A DNA stretch of 64,000 bases from Sphingomonas sp. (GTDB taxonomy: Bacteria > Pseudomonadota > Alphaproteobacteria > Sphingomonadales > Sphingomonadaceae). Below the pieces are notes generated by a model. It was not told the origin of the DNA. It did not search any database and saw nothing but the letters and a program-made list of their open reading frames with translations. Made by a program: the position numbers and the translations under genes. The stretch lies in NCBI RefSeq assembly GCF_017304615.1, contig NZ_JAFKLZ010000001.1, forward strand, positions 1,364,001 through 1,428,000, written 5' to 3'. Below, one piece after another: positions 26,215 to 34,899 of this stretch (position 1 is the first letter of the stretch; each line of letters starts with the position of its first letter).

Positions 26215-28010
26215 TCCGCCGCGCGTTGCTGACCGCCCTGCTCGCCACGTCGCTCGTCCAGCCGGCGGTTTCGACCCCTGCCCCGGCGCCGTCCTATCGC
26301 GACCGCCTGCCCGAGGACGAGGTGATCTATTTCGTCCTTCCCGATCGGTTCGAAAACGGCGACCCGAAGAACGATACCGGCGGACTCAAGGGCGACCGGC
26401 TGACCACCGGGTTCGATCCGACCGCGAAAGGCTTCTATCATGGTGGCGACCTGAAGGGGCTGATCAAGCGGCTCGACTACATCCAGGCGCTCGGCGCGAC
26501 CGCCTTGTGGGTCGGACCGATCTTCAAGAACAAGGCGGTGCAGGGACCGGTCGGTGACGAAAGCGCCGGCTATCACGGTTACTGGATCACCGACTTTACT
26601 CAGGTCGACCCCCATTTCGGCACCAACGCCGATTTCAAGGCGCTGGTCGATGCCGCCCATGCGCGCGGGATGAAGGTCTATATGGACATCATCGCCAACC
26701 ACACCGCCGACGTGATCAAGTATCGCGAGTGCGCGCCCGACAAGCCGTGCGCGTATCGCAGCCGCGCCGATTATCCCTACACGCGGCGCGGCGGCATCGG
26801 CGGGCCGGCGATCAATCCTGCTTTCACCGGCGGGAATTATGACAAGCTGACCGACCCGATCTGGGCCTACACCCCTTATCTCCCCAAGGGGGAGGAGAAG
26901 GTGAAGGTTCCGGCGTGGCTCAACGACCCGGTCTATTACCACAATCGCGGCGATTCGACCTTCTCGACCGAGGATTCGCAGCTCGGCGATTTCTCCGGGC
27001 TCGACGACCTGATGACCGAGAATCCGCGTGTCATTGCCGGGATGATCGAGATCTACGGCAAGTGGATCGACGATTTCGGGGTCGACGGCTTCCGCATCGA
27101 TACCGCGCAGCATGTCGACGCCGCGTTCTGGCGCGCGTTCGTCCCCGCGATGCTGGCGCGCGCCAGGGCGAACGGCATCCCCAATTTCCACATCTTCGGC
27201 GAAGTGTTCACCGATCAGATGGACCCTGCCCGCCTCGCCGAGCATACCCGCGCCGGCGGGTTGCCGTCGGTGCTCGACTTCGCCTTTGCCCGCGCCGTGA
27301 TCGACACGGTCGGCGGGACCGCGCCGACCGGCGAGCTGTTCCGATTGTTCTTTGCCGACCCGGTCTACGAAGGCGGCGAAGCGGGCGCGCGCACCCTGCC
27401 CACCTTCCTCGGCAATCACGACGCGGGCCGTTTCTCGCAGTTCGTGAAGAAGGGCTTTCCGACCGCCAGCGACGACGAATTACTCAAGCGCGTCATGCTG
27501 GGCCACGCTATGCTGCTCACGCTGCGCGGCGTGCCGACGATCTATTACGGCGACGAACAGGGCTTCGTCAGCGACGGCGGCGACCAACTGGCGCGCGAGG
27601 ACATGTTCGGCAGCAAGGTCGCGGTCTATAACGACAACAAGTTGCTCGGCACGACCAAGACCACCGCGACGCCGAGTTTCGGCACCGACAATCCGATCTT
27701 CAAGCTGATCGCCGAATTGTCGCGCATCCGCACCAGCCACCGCGCGCTCACTCGCGGGCGTCAGGAACTGCGCGCCTGGGGCAACAAGCCAGGCCTGTTC
27801 GCCGTGTCGCGGTTCGACCCAGATACGGGCAAGGAAGTGCTGATCGCGTTCAACACTTCGACCGCGCCGCTGTCGGCCAACGTCCTGGTCGATCAGGCAT
27901 CGACGGCGTTCGCGCCGCTCCACGGCCGGTGCGCCGCCACCGCGAGCGCGCCGGGCAGCGTCAGGGCCGATCTCGCCCCGCTCGACTTCATCATCTGCGA
28001 GGCCAAGTGA
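26211..28010 (+). CDS. secreted GH13 alpha-amylase / cyclomaltodextrinase-like enzyme
   Basis: The 599-residue enzyme begins MIRRALLTALLATSLVQPAV with a signal peptide and overlaps the halogenase stop by ATGA. GH13 motifs are DIIANHT, nucleophile Asp297 (GFRIDTAQH), acid/base Glu331 (IFGEVF) and Asp404 (FLGNHD). An insert with two cysteines (CAPDKPCAY) lies in the loop after region I. It belongs with periplasmic amylases that trim maltodextrins. The next gene starts within its stop (GTGA), so the operon is tightly coupled. Confidence 0.93.
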   Translation: MIRRALLTALLATSLVQPAVSTPAPAPSYRDRLPEDEVIYFVLPDRFENGDPKNDTGGLKGDRLTTGFDPTAKGFYHGGDLKGLIKRLDYIQALGATALWVGPIFKNKAVQGPVGDESAGYHGYWITDFTQVDPHFGTNADFKALVDAAHARGMKVYMDIIANHTADVIKYRECAPDKPCAYRSRADYPYTRRGGIGGPAINPAFTGGNYDKLTDPIWAYTPYLPKGEEKVKVPAWLNDPVYYHNRGDSTFSTEDSQLGDFSGLDDLMTENPRVIAGMIEIYGKWIDDFGVDGFRIDTAQHVDAAFWRAFVPAMLARARANGIPNFHIFGEVFTDQMDPARLAEHTRAGGLPSVLDFAFARAVIDTVGGTAPTGELFRLFFADPVYEGGEAGARTLPTFLGNHDAGRFSQFVKKGFPTASDDELLKRVMLGHAMLLTLRGVPTIYYGDEQGFVSDGGDQLAREDMFGSKVAVYNDNKLLGTTKTTATPSFGTDNPIFKLIAELSRIRTSHRALTRGRQELRAWGNKPGLFAVSRFDPDTGKEVLIAFNTSTAPLSANVLVDQASTAFAPLHGRCAATASAPGSVRADLAPLDFIICEAK

Positions 28011-29629
28011 ACGACGTGTCCCGCCTGACCGTACCTGCATCGGCGACGCGCGAATGGTGGCGCGGCGCCGTGATCTATCAGATCTACCCGCGCAGCTTCG
28101 CCGATTCGAACGGCGACGGGATCGGCGACTTGCCGGGCATCACCGCGCATCTCGATCACGTCGCGAGCCTGGGCGTCGACGGCATCTGGCTGTCGCCCTT
28201 CTTCACGTCACCGATGCTCGATTTCGGTTACGACGTTGCGGATTATTGCGACGTCGATCCGATCTTCGGCACGCTCGCCGATTTCGACGCACTGATCGCC
28301 CGCGCACACGAACTGGGCCTCAAGGTGCTGATCGACCAGGTTTATTCGCATTCGAGCGACCAGCACGCCTGGTTCCGCGAAAGCCGCACCGACCGCACCA
28401 ATCCCAGGGCCGACTGGTACGTCTGGGCCGACGCGAAGCCGGACGGATCGCCACCCAGCAACTGGCAGTCGGTGTTCGGCGGCCCCGCCTGGACGTGGGA
28501 TGCGCGGCGCGGGCAATATTACATGCACAATTTCCTGGCGTCGCAGCCGCAGCTCCACGTTCACAATCGGGCGGTGCAGGACGCGTTGCTGGGGACGGCG
28601 AAGTTCTGGCTGGACCGCGGCGTCGACGGGTTCCGTATCGATGCGATCAACTTTTCGATGCACGACCCCGCGCTGACCGACAATCCGCCCGCCCCGCCGG
28701 GGCCGCGCACGCGTCCCTTCGATTTCCAGCTTCACATCCACAACCAGAGCCAACCGGAAATCCCCCTTTTCCTCGAGCGGCTCCGGTCGCTGCTGGATGG
28801 CTATGGCGCGACGTTCACCGTGGCCGAGGTCGGCGGCGCGCATCCGGAGGCGGAAATGCACGCTTTCACCGAGGGTGATCGCCGGCTCAATTCGGCCTAT
28901 GGCTTCAACTTCCTCTACGCCGACCGGCTGACACCTGCGCTGGTCCGCGACGCGCTGGCGCAATGGCCGCAGACGCCGGGGACGGGCTGGCCGAGCTGGG
29001 CGTTCGAGAATCACGACGCGCCGCGCGCGATTTCGCGCTGGGTCGGGCCGGAGCATCGCGCGGCGTTCGCGCGGCTCAAGCTGCTGCTGCTGATCAGCCT
29101 GCGCGGCAACCTGTTCCTCTATCAGGGCGAGGAGCTCGGACTGACGCAGGTAGATATTCCGTTCGAATCGCTCAAGGACCCGGAAGCCATCGCCAACTGG
29201 CCGCTGACGCTGTCCCGCGACGGCGCGCGGACGCCGATGCCGTGGCGCGGCAACCCCAACGACCATGCCGGTTTCTCGACCGCGGCGCCGTGGCTGCCGA
29301 TCGGCGAGGATCATGCGAGCCTTGCGGTCGATCGACAGAATGCCGACCCCGCATCGCTGCTCAACCTAACGCGCCGGCTGATCGCGTTCCGCCATGCAAG
29401 CGATGCGTTGATGACGGGCGATGTGGCGATGCTGGCGGTGACCGACACCCTGCTGGCGTTCGAGCGGTCGGCGGGGACCGAAACCCTGCTCTGCGTGTTC
29501 AATCTCGCGCCCGAACATGCCGACTGGACCCCGACCGACGCGGGCCAATGGAGCGCGGTGGAAACCGTGGGTGATGTCGATGGCTGGCGGCTTGGCGGCT
29601 ATGCCGGGCTGATCGCGACCAGATTATGA
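28007..29629 (+). CDS. GH13 alpha-glucosidase (oligo-1,6-glucosidase type)
   Basis: This 540-residue GH13 enzyme starts at a GTG overlapping the previous stop and has no signal peptide, so it should act in the cytoplasm. Motifs are REWWRGAVIYQIYPRSFADS, DQVYSHSS (region I), nucleophile Asp212 (GFRIDAIN), acid/base Glu274 (TVAEVGG) and Asp337 (FENHDAPR). The layout and length match alpha-glucosidases that hydrolyse maltose, short maltodextrins or isomaltose to glucose after import. A second GTG at 28016 is possible. Confidence 0.93.
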   Translation: MNDVSRLTVPASATREWWRGAVIYQIYPRSFADSNGDGIGDLPGITAHLDHVASLGVDGIWLSPFFTSPMLDFGYDVADYCDVDPIFGTLADFDALIARAHELGLKVLIDQVYSHSSDQHAWFRESRTDRTNPRADWYVWADAKPDGSPPSNWQSVFGGPAWTWDARRGQYYMHNFLASQPQLHVHNRAVQDALLGTAKFWLDRGVDGFRIDAINFSMHDPALTDNPPAPPGPRTRPFDFQLHIHNQSQPEIPLFLERLRSLLDGYGATFTVAEVGGAHPEAEMHAFTEGDRRLNSAYGFNFLYADRLTPALVRDALAQWPQTPGTGWPSWAFENHDAPRAISRWVGPEHRAAFARLKLLLLISLRGNLFLYQGEELGLTQVDIPFESLKDPEAIANWPLTLSRDGARTPMPWRGNPNDHAGFSTAAPWLPIGEDHASLAVDRQNADPASLLNLTRRLIAFRHASDALMTGDVAMLAVTDTLLAFERSAGTETLLCVFNLAPEHADWTPTDAGQWSAVETVGDVDGWRLGGYAGLIATRL

Positions 29630-29639
29630 GGAGTCCGCG

Positions 29640-31685
29640 ATGCGGTTGGTGAGTTTCCTGGCCGCTTTGGCCATGCTGCTGGTGGCCGCGCCGGCCCTCG
29701 CGCAGTCGCCCGTCATCGACGCGAGTGTCGAATCCCCCGGCAAGGTGCTGAGCGCGTCGGTCGCGATCGGACCGGAAGGGCGCGCCAGCTACTCCGTGTC
29801 GCGGAACGGCAAGGCGGTGATCGCGCCTTCGTTGCTCGGCTTCCTGTTCACCGACGCCCCGCAATTCGCCCGCGACCTGGAAATCGCCAATGTCACGCGC
29901 TCGACCTTCGACGAAAGCTGGACCCAGCCATGGGGCGAATGGCGCACGATCCGCAACCATTACAACGAGATGCGCGTCACCCTTCGCGAGGTGAACAAGC
30001 TCAAGCGCAGCATCGCCGTCGTGTTCCGCGTCTATGACAACGGCATCGGCTTTCGCTACGAATTCCCCGACCAGCCCAACCTCAAGACCGCCAACATCGC
30101 CGAGGAACTGACGCAATTCGCGGTCGCCGAGTCCGCCACCGCCTGGTGGTCGCCCGCGTTCGAATCGAACCGCGAGGAACAGCTCTACAACAAGACCCCG
30201 ATCGCCGAGATCGGCACCGCGCAGACCCCGTTGACGCTCAAGACCGCGAGCGGGCTCTACGTCGCGATCCACGAGGCGGCGTTGGTCGATTATTCGGGGA
30301 TGAACGTCGCGAAGGTGCAGGGCGGATTGCTAAAGGCGGTACTGACGCCCTCGTCCAGCGGCCCGAAGGTCAGCCGCGCCGCGCCCTTCCCGACGCCGTG
30401 GCGCGTGCTGCTGATCACGCCCGATGCGCCGTCGCTGTACATGGCCAATTCGCTGATCCTCAACCTCAACGAGCCCAACAAGCTCGGCGACGTGTCCTGG
30501 GTCAAGCCGATGAAATATGTCGGCATCTGGTGGGGCATGCACCTCGACACGCAATCGTGGAGTTCGGGGCCGAAGCACGGCGCGACCACCGCGAACGTGA
30601 TGAAGATGATCGACTTCGCCGCCGACAACGGGTTCAAGGGCGTGCTGGTCGAGGGGTGGAATGTCGGTTGGGACGGCGACTGGTTCGCCAATGGCTGGAC
30701 CTTCAGCTTCACCCAGCCCTACCCCGACTATGACATCAAGAAGCTGACCGACTACGCCCGGTCGAAGGGCGTCGTGATCATCGGCCACAACGAGACGTCG
30801 GCGAACATCGCGCATTACGAGGACCAAATGCGCGCCGCGTTCGACCTCTATCAGAAGCTCGGCATCACCGCGGTGAAGACCGGTTACGTCTCCGACGCCG
30901 GCGGCGTGCAATGGCGCGCGCCGGACGGCTCGATCCGCTACGAATGGCATGAAGGTCAGGTGATGGCGCGCCACCATCTGCTCGTCGTCACCGAAGCCGC
31001 CAAGCGCCGCATCACGATCGACGCGCACGAGCCGATCAAGGATACGGGCTTGCGCCGCACTTATCCCAACTGGGTCAGTCGCGAGGGGCAGCGCGGCATG
31101 GAATACAATGCGTGGGGCGTGCCCAAGAACCCGCCCAAGTGGGAAAGCGAACTGGTCTTCACCCGGATGCTCGGCGGGCCGTTCGACTTCACGCCCGGCG
31201 TGCTCAGCCTGAAGGGCCGCGGCGACACCGACATATTGTCGACCATCGCCAAGCAGCTCGCGCTCTACGTCGTGATCTATTCGCCGATCCAGATGGCGGC
31301 CGACCTGCCGGAGAACTATGCGAAATATCCGGCGGCATTCCAGTTCATCAAGGATGTCGCGGTCGATTGGGACGACACGCGCGTGCTCAACGGCGAGGTC
31401 GGCGAATATGCCACGATCGTCCGCAAGGCCAAGGGATCGGAGGACTGGTTCCTCGGCTCGGTCGGCGACGACACCGCGCGCGCGTTCGACGTCAGTCTCG
31501 ACTTCCTGTCACCCGGCAAGACCTACACCGCGCAAATCTATCGCGACGGTGACGACGCCGACTATCGCACCGACAAGCGCCACTCGATCGTGATCGAAAC
31601 GCGCAAGGTAAAGAAGGGCGACGTGCTGACGATCAGGCTCGCGCCCGGTGGCGGCCAGGCGATCCGGTTCAAGGCTGGGAGATAG
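29640..31685 (+). CDS. GH97 alpha-glucosidase (SusB-like), secreted
   Basis: The 681-residue protein has a signal peptide (MRLVSFLAALAMLLVAAPALAQ), an N-terminal beta-sandwich, a TIM barrel (KYVGIWWGMHLDTQSW; GVLVEGWNVGWDGDW) and a C-terminal beta domain, the order seen in GH97. The blocks IDAHEPIKDTG and RGMEYNAWG align with the glutamates acting as base and acid in Bacteroides SusB. The VKTGYVSDAGG segment has Gly where retaining GH97 members have a nucleophilic Asp, favouring an inverting alpha-glucosidase. It is last in the operon, ten bases after the GH13 gene. Confidence 0.92.
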   Translation: MRLVSFLAALAMLLVAAPALAQSPVIDASVESPGKVLSASVAIGPEGRASYSVSRNGKAVIAPSLLGFLFTDAPQFARDLEIANVTRSTFDESWTQPWGEWRTIRNHYNEMRVTLREVNKLKRSIAVVFRVYDNGIGFRYEFPDQPNLKTANIAEELTQFAVAESATAWWSPAFESNREEQLYNKTPIAEIGTAQTPLTLKTASGLYVAIHEAALVDYSGMNVAKVQGGLLKAVLTPSSSGPKVSRAAPFPTPWRVLLITPDAPSLYMANSLILNLNEPNKLGDVSWVKPMKYVGIWWGMHLDTQSWSSGPKHGATTANVMKMIDFAADNGFKGVLVEGWNVGWDGDWFANGWTFSFTQPYPDYDIKKLTDYARSKGVVIIGHNETSANIAHYEDQMRAAFDLYQKLGITAVKTGYVSDAGGVQWRAPDGSIRYEWHEGQVMARHHLLVVTEAAKRRITIDAHEPIKDTGLRRTYPNWVSREGQRGMEYNAWGVPKNPPKWESELVFTRMLGGPFDFTPGVLSLKGRGDTDILSTIAKQLALYVVIYSPIQMAADLPENYAKYPAAFQFIKDVAVDWDDTRVLNGEVGEYATIVRKAKGSEDWFLGSVGDDTARAFDVSLDFLSPGKTYTAQIYRDGDDADYRTDKRHSIVIETRKVKKGDVLTIRLAPGGGQAIRFKAGR

Positions 31686-31696
31686 CGCCTAAGCAC

Positions 31697-31781
31697 TGGT
31701 GCGGGTGGTCGGGCTCGAACCGACACTCCTTGCGGAACCGGATTTTGAGTCCGGCGCGTCTACCAATTCCACCACACCCGC
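31697..31781 (-). tRNA. tRNA-Leu (anticodon CAA)
   Basis: On the minus strand an 85-nt cloverleaf starts GCGGGTGTGGTGG and ends CACCCGCACCA, with the 7-bp acceptor stem pairing GCGGGTG/CACCCGC and an encoded CCA end. The anticodon loop CTCAAAA lies on a CCGGA/TCCGG stem, giving CAA for leucine codon UUG. A long variable arm (class II) and GGTTCGAGCCC T-loop region are present. Confidence 0.95.
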
Positions 31782-31839
31782 TAGCGTGTGGGCGGCTGCC
31801 TAGACGAGGGGCGTCGTCCCGGCAAGCCGCCCCGAACGG

Positions 31840-32385
31840 TTACGAGAAAGTCTCGCCCAGATTGCTGGCTCCGCCCAGCGGATCGGGACCGTAGCGGTTC
31901 GGCCCAGTCGTGCCCGGCAGGCACCAGAACACCAGCAGCACAATGGCGCCGATCAGACCCAGCAGCGACACGATCCCGCCGATCGCCGACACACCGGTGC
32001 TGCCATTGGCGGCGGCGCCGACACTCAAGACCCAGCTGAGGAGGACCGGCCCCCAATAGATCATCACCCACCAGCCGGATCGGTCGGTGTCGTGCAGCCG
32101 GCGCACCTGCACCGCCAGCGTCGGGACGATCAGCCCGAGCCAGATGACGACGAAGACGACGGCAAGGATCCCCATCGACCCCAGGAAGCCCATCATGCCC
32201 CCGGCGGCGAGGCCGCCATTACCACTGGTCGCCATGCCCATCGCCCCTAGTCCAATGACCATCGCGACGACCATGAACACCAAATAGAGCAGAAACACGC
32301 CTAGCGTGAACATCCAGAATTCCATGCGCCGCGACCGGCCGCTGAATTCGGCATACCGCTTAAGCGGCAACAACATCCATTCCAT
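31840..32385 (-). CDS. DUF805 inner-membrane protein
   Basis: This 181-residue protein has the DUF805 (YhaH/YhaI) pattern: MEWMLLPLKRYAEFSGRSRRMEFWMF, four hydrophobic helices, and VQVRRLHDTDRSGWW before the last helices. The ending WCLPGTTGPNRYGPDP is also typical. It is an inner-membrane protein of unknown function. It lies alone between a tRNA gene and comM. A glycine-rich stretch (ATSGNGGLAAGGMMG) sits between the first helices. Confidence 0.88.
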   Translation of the reverse strand: MEWMLLPLKRYAEFSGRSRRMEFWMFTLGVFLLYLVFMVVAMVIGLGAMGMATSGNGGLAAGGMMGFLGSMGILAVVFVVIWLGLIVPTLAVQVRRLHDTDRSGWWVMIYWGPVLLSWVLSVGAAANGSTGVSAIGGIVSLLGLIGAIVLLVFWCLPGTTGPNRYGPDPLGGASNLGETFS

Positions 32386-32445
32386 GAAAGCCCCCTCTTG
32401 CTTAGCGCGGTCAGTCTGAACACGCCTGACGCCAAGTCAACTGTC

Positions 32446-33954
32446 TCAATTGGTTGGCGCGCGGCGGCGATAGCTTAGCGCTTCGGCGACGTGCACGCGG
32501 CCGACGCCGTCCGACTCTGCAAGATCGGCAATCGTCCGGGCGACGCGAAGGATGCGAGTATAGCCGCGCGCCGACAGCCGCATCGCCTCCGATGCTTGGG
32601 CCAGCAATGTCCGCCCGGCCTCATCCGGCGTCGCGACCGATTCGAGCAGGTCGCCGTCAATCTCGGCGTTGGTCCGGGCGGCATGACCGGCATAGCGCGC
32701 CGCCTGGATCGCGCGCGCCGCGGCGACGCGGGCGGCGACTTCGGCCGATCCTTCGGCGGGCGGCGGCAGGACGAGGTCGGCGGCGCTGACCGCCTGCACC
32801 TCGACATGCAGGTCGATGCGATCGAGCAGCGGCCCTGATACCTTGGCCTGATAATCCGCCGCGCATTTCGGCGCCCGCGCGCACGCCAGGCTCGCATCAC
32901 CGAGATGCCCACAGCGGCACGGGTTCATCGCTGCGACCAACTGGACGCGCGCCGGAAAGGTAACGTGCGCATTGGCACGCGCGACGCTGACGGTGCCGGT
33001 CTCGAGCGGCTGGCGCAACGAATCGAGCACGGCGCGCTGGAATTCGGGCAGCTCGTCGAGGAACAGTACGCCGAGATGCGCGAGGCTGACCTCGCCCGGC
33101 CGCACGCGCAGCCCGCCGCCGACCAGCGCCGCCATCGACGCCGAATGGTGCGGCGCGCGATACGGCCGCGTCCGCGTGATCCGTCCGCCCTCCAGCGTGC
33201 CCGCGACCGATTGTACCATCGACACTTCGAGCGCTTCGGCGGCGTCGAGCGGCGGCAGGATGACGGGCAGGCATGACGCCATCAGCGACTTGCCTGCCCC
33301 GGGAGGGCCGACCATCAGCAGGTTGTGTGCGCCGGCCGCCGCGATCTCCAGCGCGCGCTTGGCGGTTTCCTGTCCCTTTACTTGCTTGAGGTCGGGGCCG
33401 AAGCTCGGTTCACTCGCCTCGCCGGGTTGAGGCGCGCCGAGCAACTGGCTGCCCTTCAGGTGGTTGAGCAGCGACAGCAGATCCGCCGCCGCGACGACCT
33501 GGACCGATCCTGCCCACGCCGCTTCCGCCCCCTGCGCGGCCGGACAGACCAGCCCCTTCCCTTCTTGCGACGCATGCAACGCCGCGAGCAACACGCCGGG
33601 CGACGGCGCGATGCGGCCGTCCAGCCCCAGTTCGCCGACCACGACGAACTCGCTCAGCGTCTCGGCATCGACAACGCCCATCGCGCCGAGCAACGCCAGC
33701 GCGATCGGCAAGTCGAAATGCGTGCCTTCCTTGGGCAGATCGGCGGGCGACAGGTTGACGACGATCCGCTTGGGCGGCAGCGACAGGCCCATCGCGGCGA
33801 TCGCGCCCCTCACCCGCTCGCGGCTTTCCGCTACCGCCTTGTCGGCCAGCCCGACCACGGTGAAGCTCGGCAATCCGGCGATAAGGCTGCATTGGACCTC
33901 GACCGCGCGCGCTTCTAGCCCCAGGTACGCGACCGTCGATACCAAAGTCGTCAT
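32446..33954 (-). CDS. comM: YifB/ComM-family Mg-chelatase-like AAA+ ATPase
   Basis: The 502-residue protein begins MTTLVSTVAYLGLEARAVEVQ, the usual N-terminus for this family; an upstream ATG at 34050 adds a non-conserved stretch. It has an N-terminal Lon-protease-like domain, an AAA+ core with Walker A GPPGAGKSL, a magnesium-chelatase-like zinc-binding stretch (CRCGHLGDASLACARAPKC) and a C-terminal helical domain. ComM is a hexameric helicase that promotes branch migration during natural transformation. It is divergent from rpmH. Confidence 0.92.
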   Translation of the reverse strand: MTTLVSTVAYLGLEARAVEVQCSLIAGLPSFTVVGLADKAVAESRERVRGAIAAMGLSLPPKRIVVNLSPADLPKEGTHFDLPIALALLGAMGVVDAETLSEFVVVGELGLDGRIAPSPGVLLAALHASQEGKGLVCPAAQGAEAAWAGSVQVVAAADLLSLLNHLKGSQLLGAPQPGEASEPSFGPDLKQVKGQETAKRALEIAAAGAHNLLMVGPPGAGKSLMASCLPVILPPLDAAEALEVSMVQSVAGTLEGGRITRTRPYRAPHHSASMAALVGGGLRVRPGEVSLAHLGVLFLDELPEFQRAVLDSLRQPLETGTVSVARANAHVTFPARVQLVAAMNPCRCGHLGDASLACARAPKCAADYQAKVSGPLLDRIDLHVEVQAVSAADLVLPPPAEGSAEVAARVAAARAIQAARYAGHAARTNAEIDGDLLESVATPDEAGRTLLAQASEAMRLSARGYTRILRVARTIADLAESDGVGRVHVAEALSYRRRAPTN

Positions 33955-34105
33955 GCAAGCCCCCGCTTTCTCCGTATTCGTAACAGCTTGTCCGGGGTTG
34001 GAACAGCGATCGGTATCCCATCGAAAGATGTTATCGACAGCGTCTTGCACGACTGATACACCGCGCCCACATCCAACGCCGATGGAAAGGCGCTGTCCCT
34101 CCGCG

Positions 34106-34134
34106 TTGACTTATCGCGCGACCTCGCTTATGCG
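34106..34134 (+). promoter_or_regulatory. probable rpmH promoter
   Basis: TTGACT at 34106-34111 and TATGCG at 34129-34134 are spaced by 17 bp, a good sigma-70-type promoter pointing at rpmH. Transcription would begin near 34141, just before a terminator-like hairpin. Confidence 0.6.
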
Positions 34135-34146
34135 CGCCCCCAGCAA

Positions 34147-34176
34147 GGCCGCCTGCGTGGCGGCCCTTTTCTATTC
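34147..34176 (+). promoter_or_regulatory. terminator-like hairpin in the rpmH leader (possible attenuator)
   Basis: GGCCGCC (34147-34153) pairs with GGCGGCC (34159-34165) around a 5-nt loop and is followed by CTTTTCTATTCT. The gene upstream (comM) is transcribed the other way, so there is nothing on this strand to terminate except the rpmH transcript itself. Confidence 0.5.
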
Positions 34177-34189
34177 TGACGATCAGGGA

Positions 34190-34654
34190 ATGAGCGATGA
34201 AGCGGACTTTTCAGCCGAGCAACCTGGTGCGGGCGCGCCGGCACGGCTTCCGCGCGCGGATGGCGACCGTGGGCGGCCGCAACGTGATCCGCGCCCGCCG
34301 CGCACGCGGCCGCAAGAAGCTGTCGGCGTAATAACGCTGACCAAGCGCCGCGATTTCCTCGCGGCAAACAGCGGCAAACGCGCACCGATGCCGGGCTTCG
34401 TCCTGTTGGTTAAGGCGCGCGGGGACGGCGATCCCGCGATGCGGGTCGGCTATACGGTAACGAAGAAGATCGGCAACGCCGTGGTGCGCAATCGCATCAA
34501 GCGGCGTTTTCGCGCGTTGGCGCGCGAAATCCTGCCCCAGAGCGGAGTCGTGGGCGCCGACCATGTCCTGATCGGCCGGTCGGACGGCCTGACTCGCGAC
34601 TTCGCTCAGTTGAAGGCCGACCTCACCAAGGCGTTGGCGAAAGTCGCGCGATGA
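34190..34654 (+). CDS. rnpA: ribonuclease P protein component (start uncertain, overlaps rpmH)
   Basis: The C-terminal 105 residues ([11 protein letters not shown]...) are a typical RNase P protein, with the RNA-binding block [22 protein letters not shown]. It assists the RNase P RNA in 5' processing of tRNA. No ATG, GTG or TTG lies in frame between the upstream ATG at 34190 and the conserved core. From 34190 the product has 154 residues with an Arg/Pro-rich extension encoded opposite-frame to rpmH; from a non-standard ATA (34331) or CTG (34337) it would have about 105-107. The AGGGA site touches the ATG at 34190 and suits rpmH better. The 3' end overlaps yidD (ATGA). Product certain, start not. 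Confidence 0.75.
   Translation: MSDEADFSAEQPGAGAPARLPRADGDRGRPQRDPRPPRTRPQEAVGVITLTKRRDFLAANSGKRAPMPGFVLLVKARGDGDPAMRVGYTVTKKIGNAVVRNRIKRRFRALAREILPQSGVVGADHVLIGRSDGLTRDFAQLKADLTKALAKVAR
34197..34331 (+). CDS. rpmH: 50S ribosomal protein L34
   Basis: This 44-residue protein begins [20 protein letters not shown] and ends GRKKLSA, matching bacterial L34 in length and sequence. AGGGA at 34185-34189 lies 7 nt before the ATG, a good ribosome site. The gene lies wholly inside a longer open rnpA frame in the +2 register. It heads the conserved block rpmH-rnpA-yidD-yidC. Confidence 0.97.
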   Translation: MKRTFQPSNLVRARRHGFRARMATVGGRNVIRARRARGRKKLSA

Positions 34655-34875
34655 TCGGGCGATTCTTCACCTGGCTGCTCGTCGGCATCGTGCGGCTGTG
34701 GCAGATCGGCCCGTCGGCGATCCTGCCGCCGACCTGCCGCTATCAGCCGTCATGTTCGGCCTATGCAATCACCGCGCTTCGCCGCTATGGCCCGCTCAAG
34801 GGCGGGTGGCTGGCGGTCAAGCGGATCGCACGGTGCCATCCCTGGGGCGGGTATGGACCCGACCCTGTTCCCTGA
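34651..34875 (+). CDS. yidD: membrane protein insertion efficiency factor YidD
   Basis: The 74-residue protein has an amphipathic N-terminus and the conserved block [19 protein letters not shown]...[15 protein letters not shown], with the three conserved cysteines of YidD. It sits at the inner face of the membrane and helps YidC-dependent insertion. It starts within the rnpA stop codon. Confidence 0.95.
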   Translation: MIGRFFTWLLVGIVRLWQIGPSAILPPTCRYQPSCSAYAITALRRYGPLKGGWLAVKRIARCHPWGGYGPDPVP

Positions 34876-34899
34876 TTTCTCGATAAGGTCGCTGCATCC

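Noticed and set aside
24697..31685. The halogenase as part of an antibiotic or secondary-metabolite cluster
   Set aside because: No synthase, tailoring or resistance genes are near; all neighbours are glucan uptake and hydrolysis genes.
33464..34654. One long 396-codon frame ending in rnpA
   Set aside because: The first part is the antisense of comM and the promoter region; only the part from 34190 can be rnpA.
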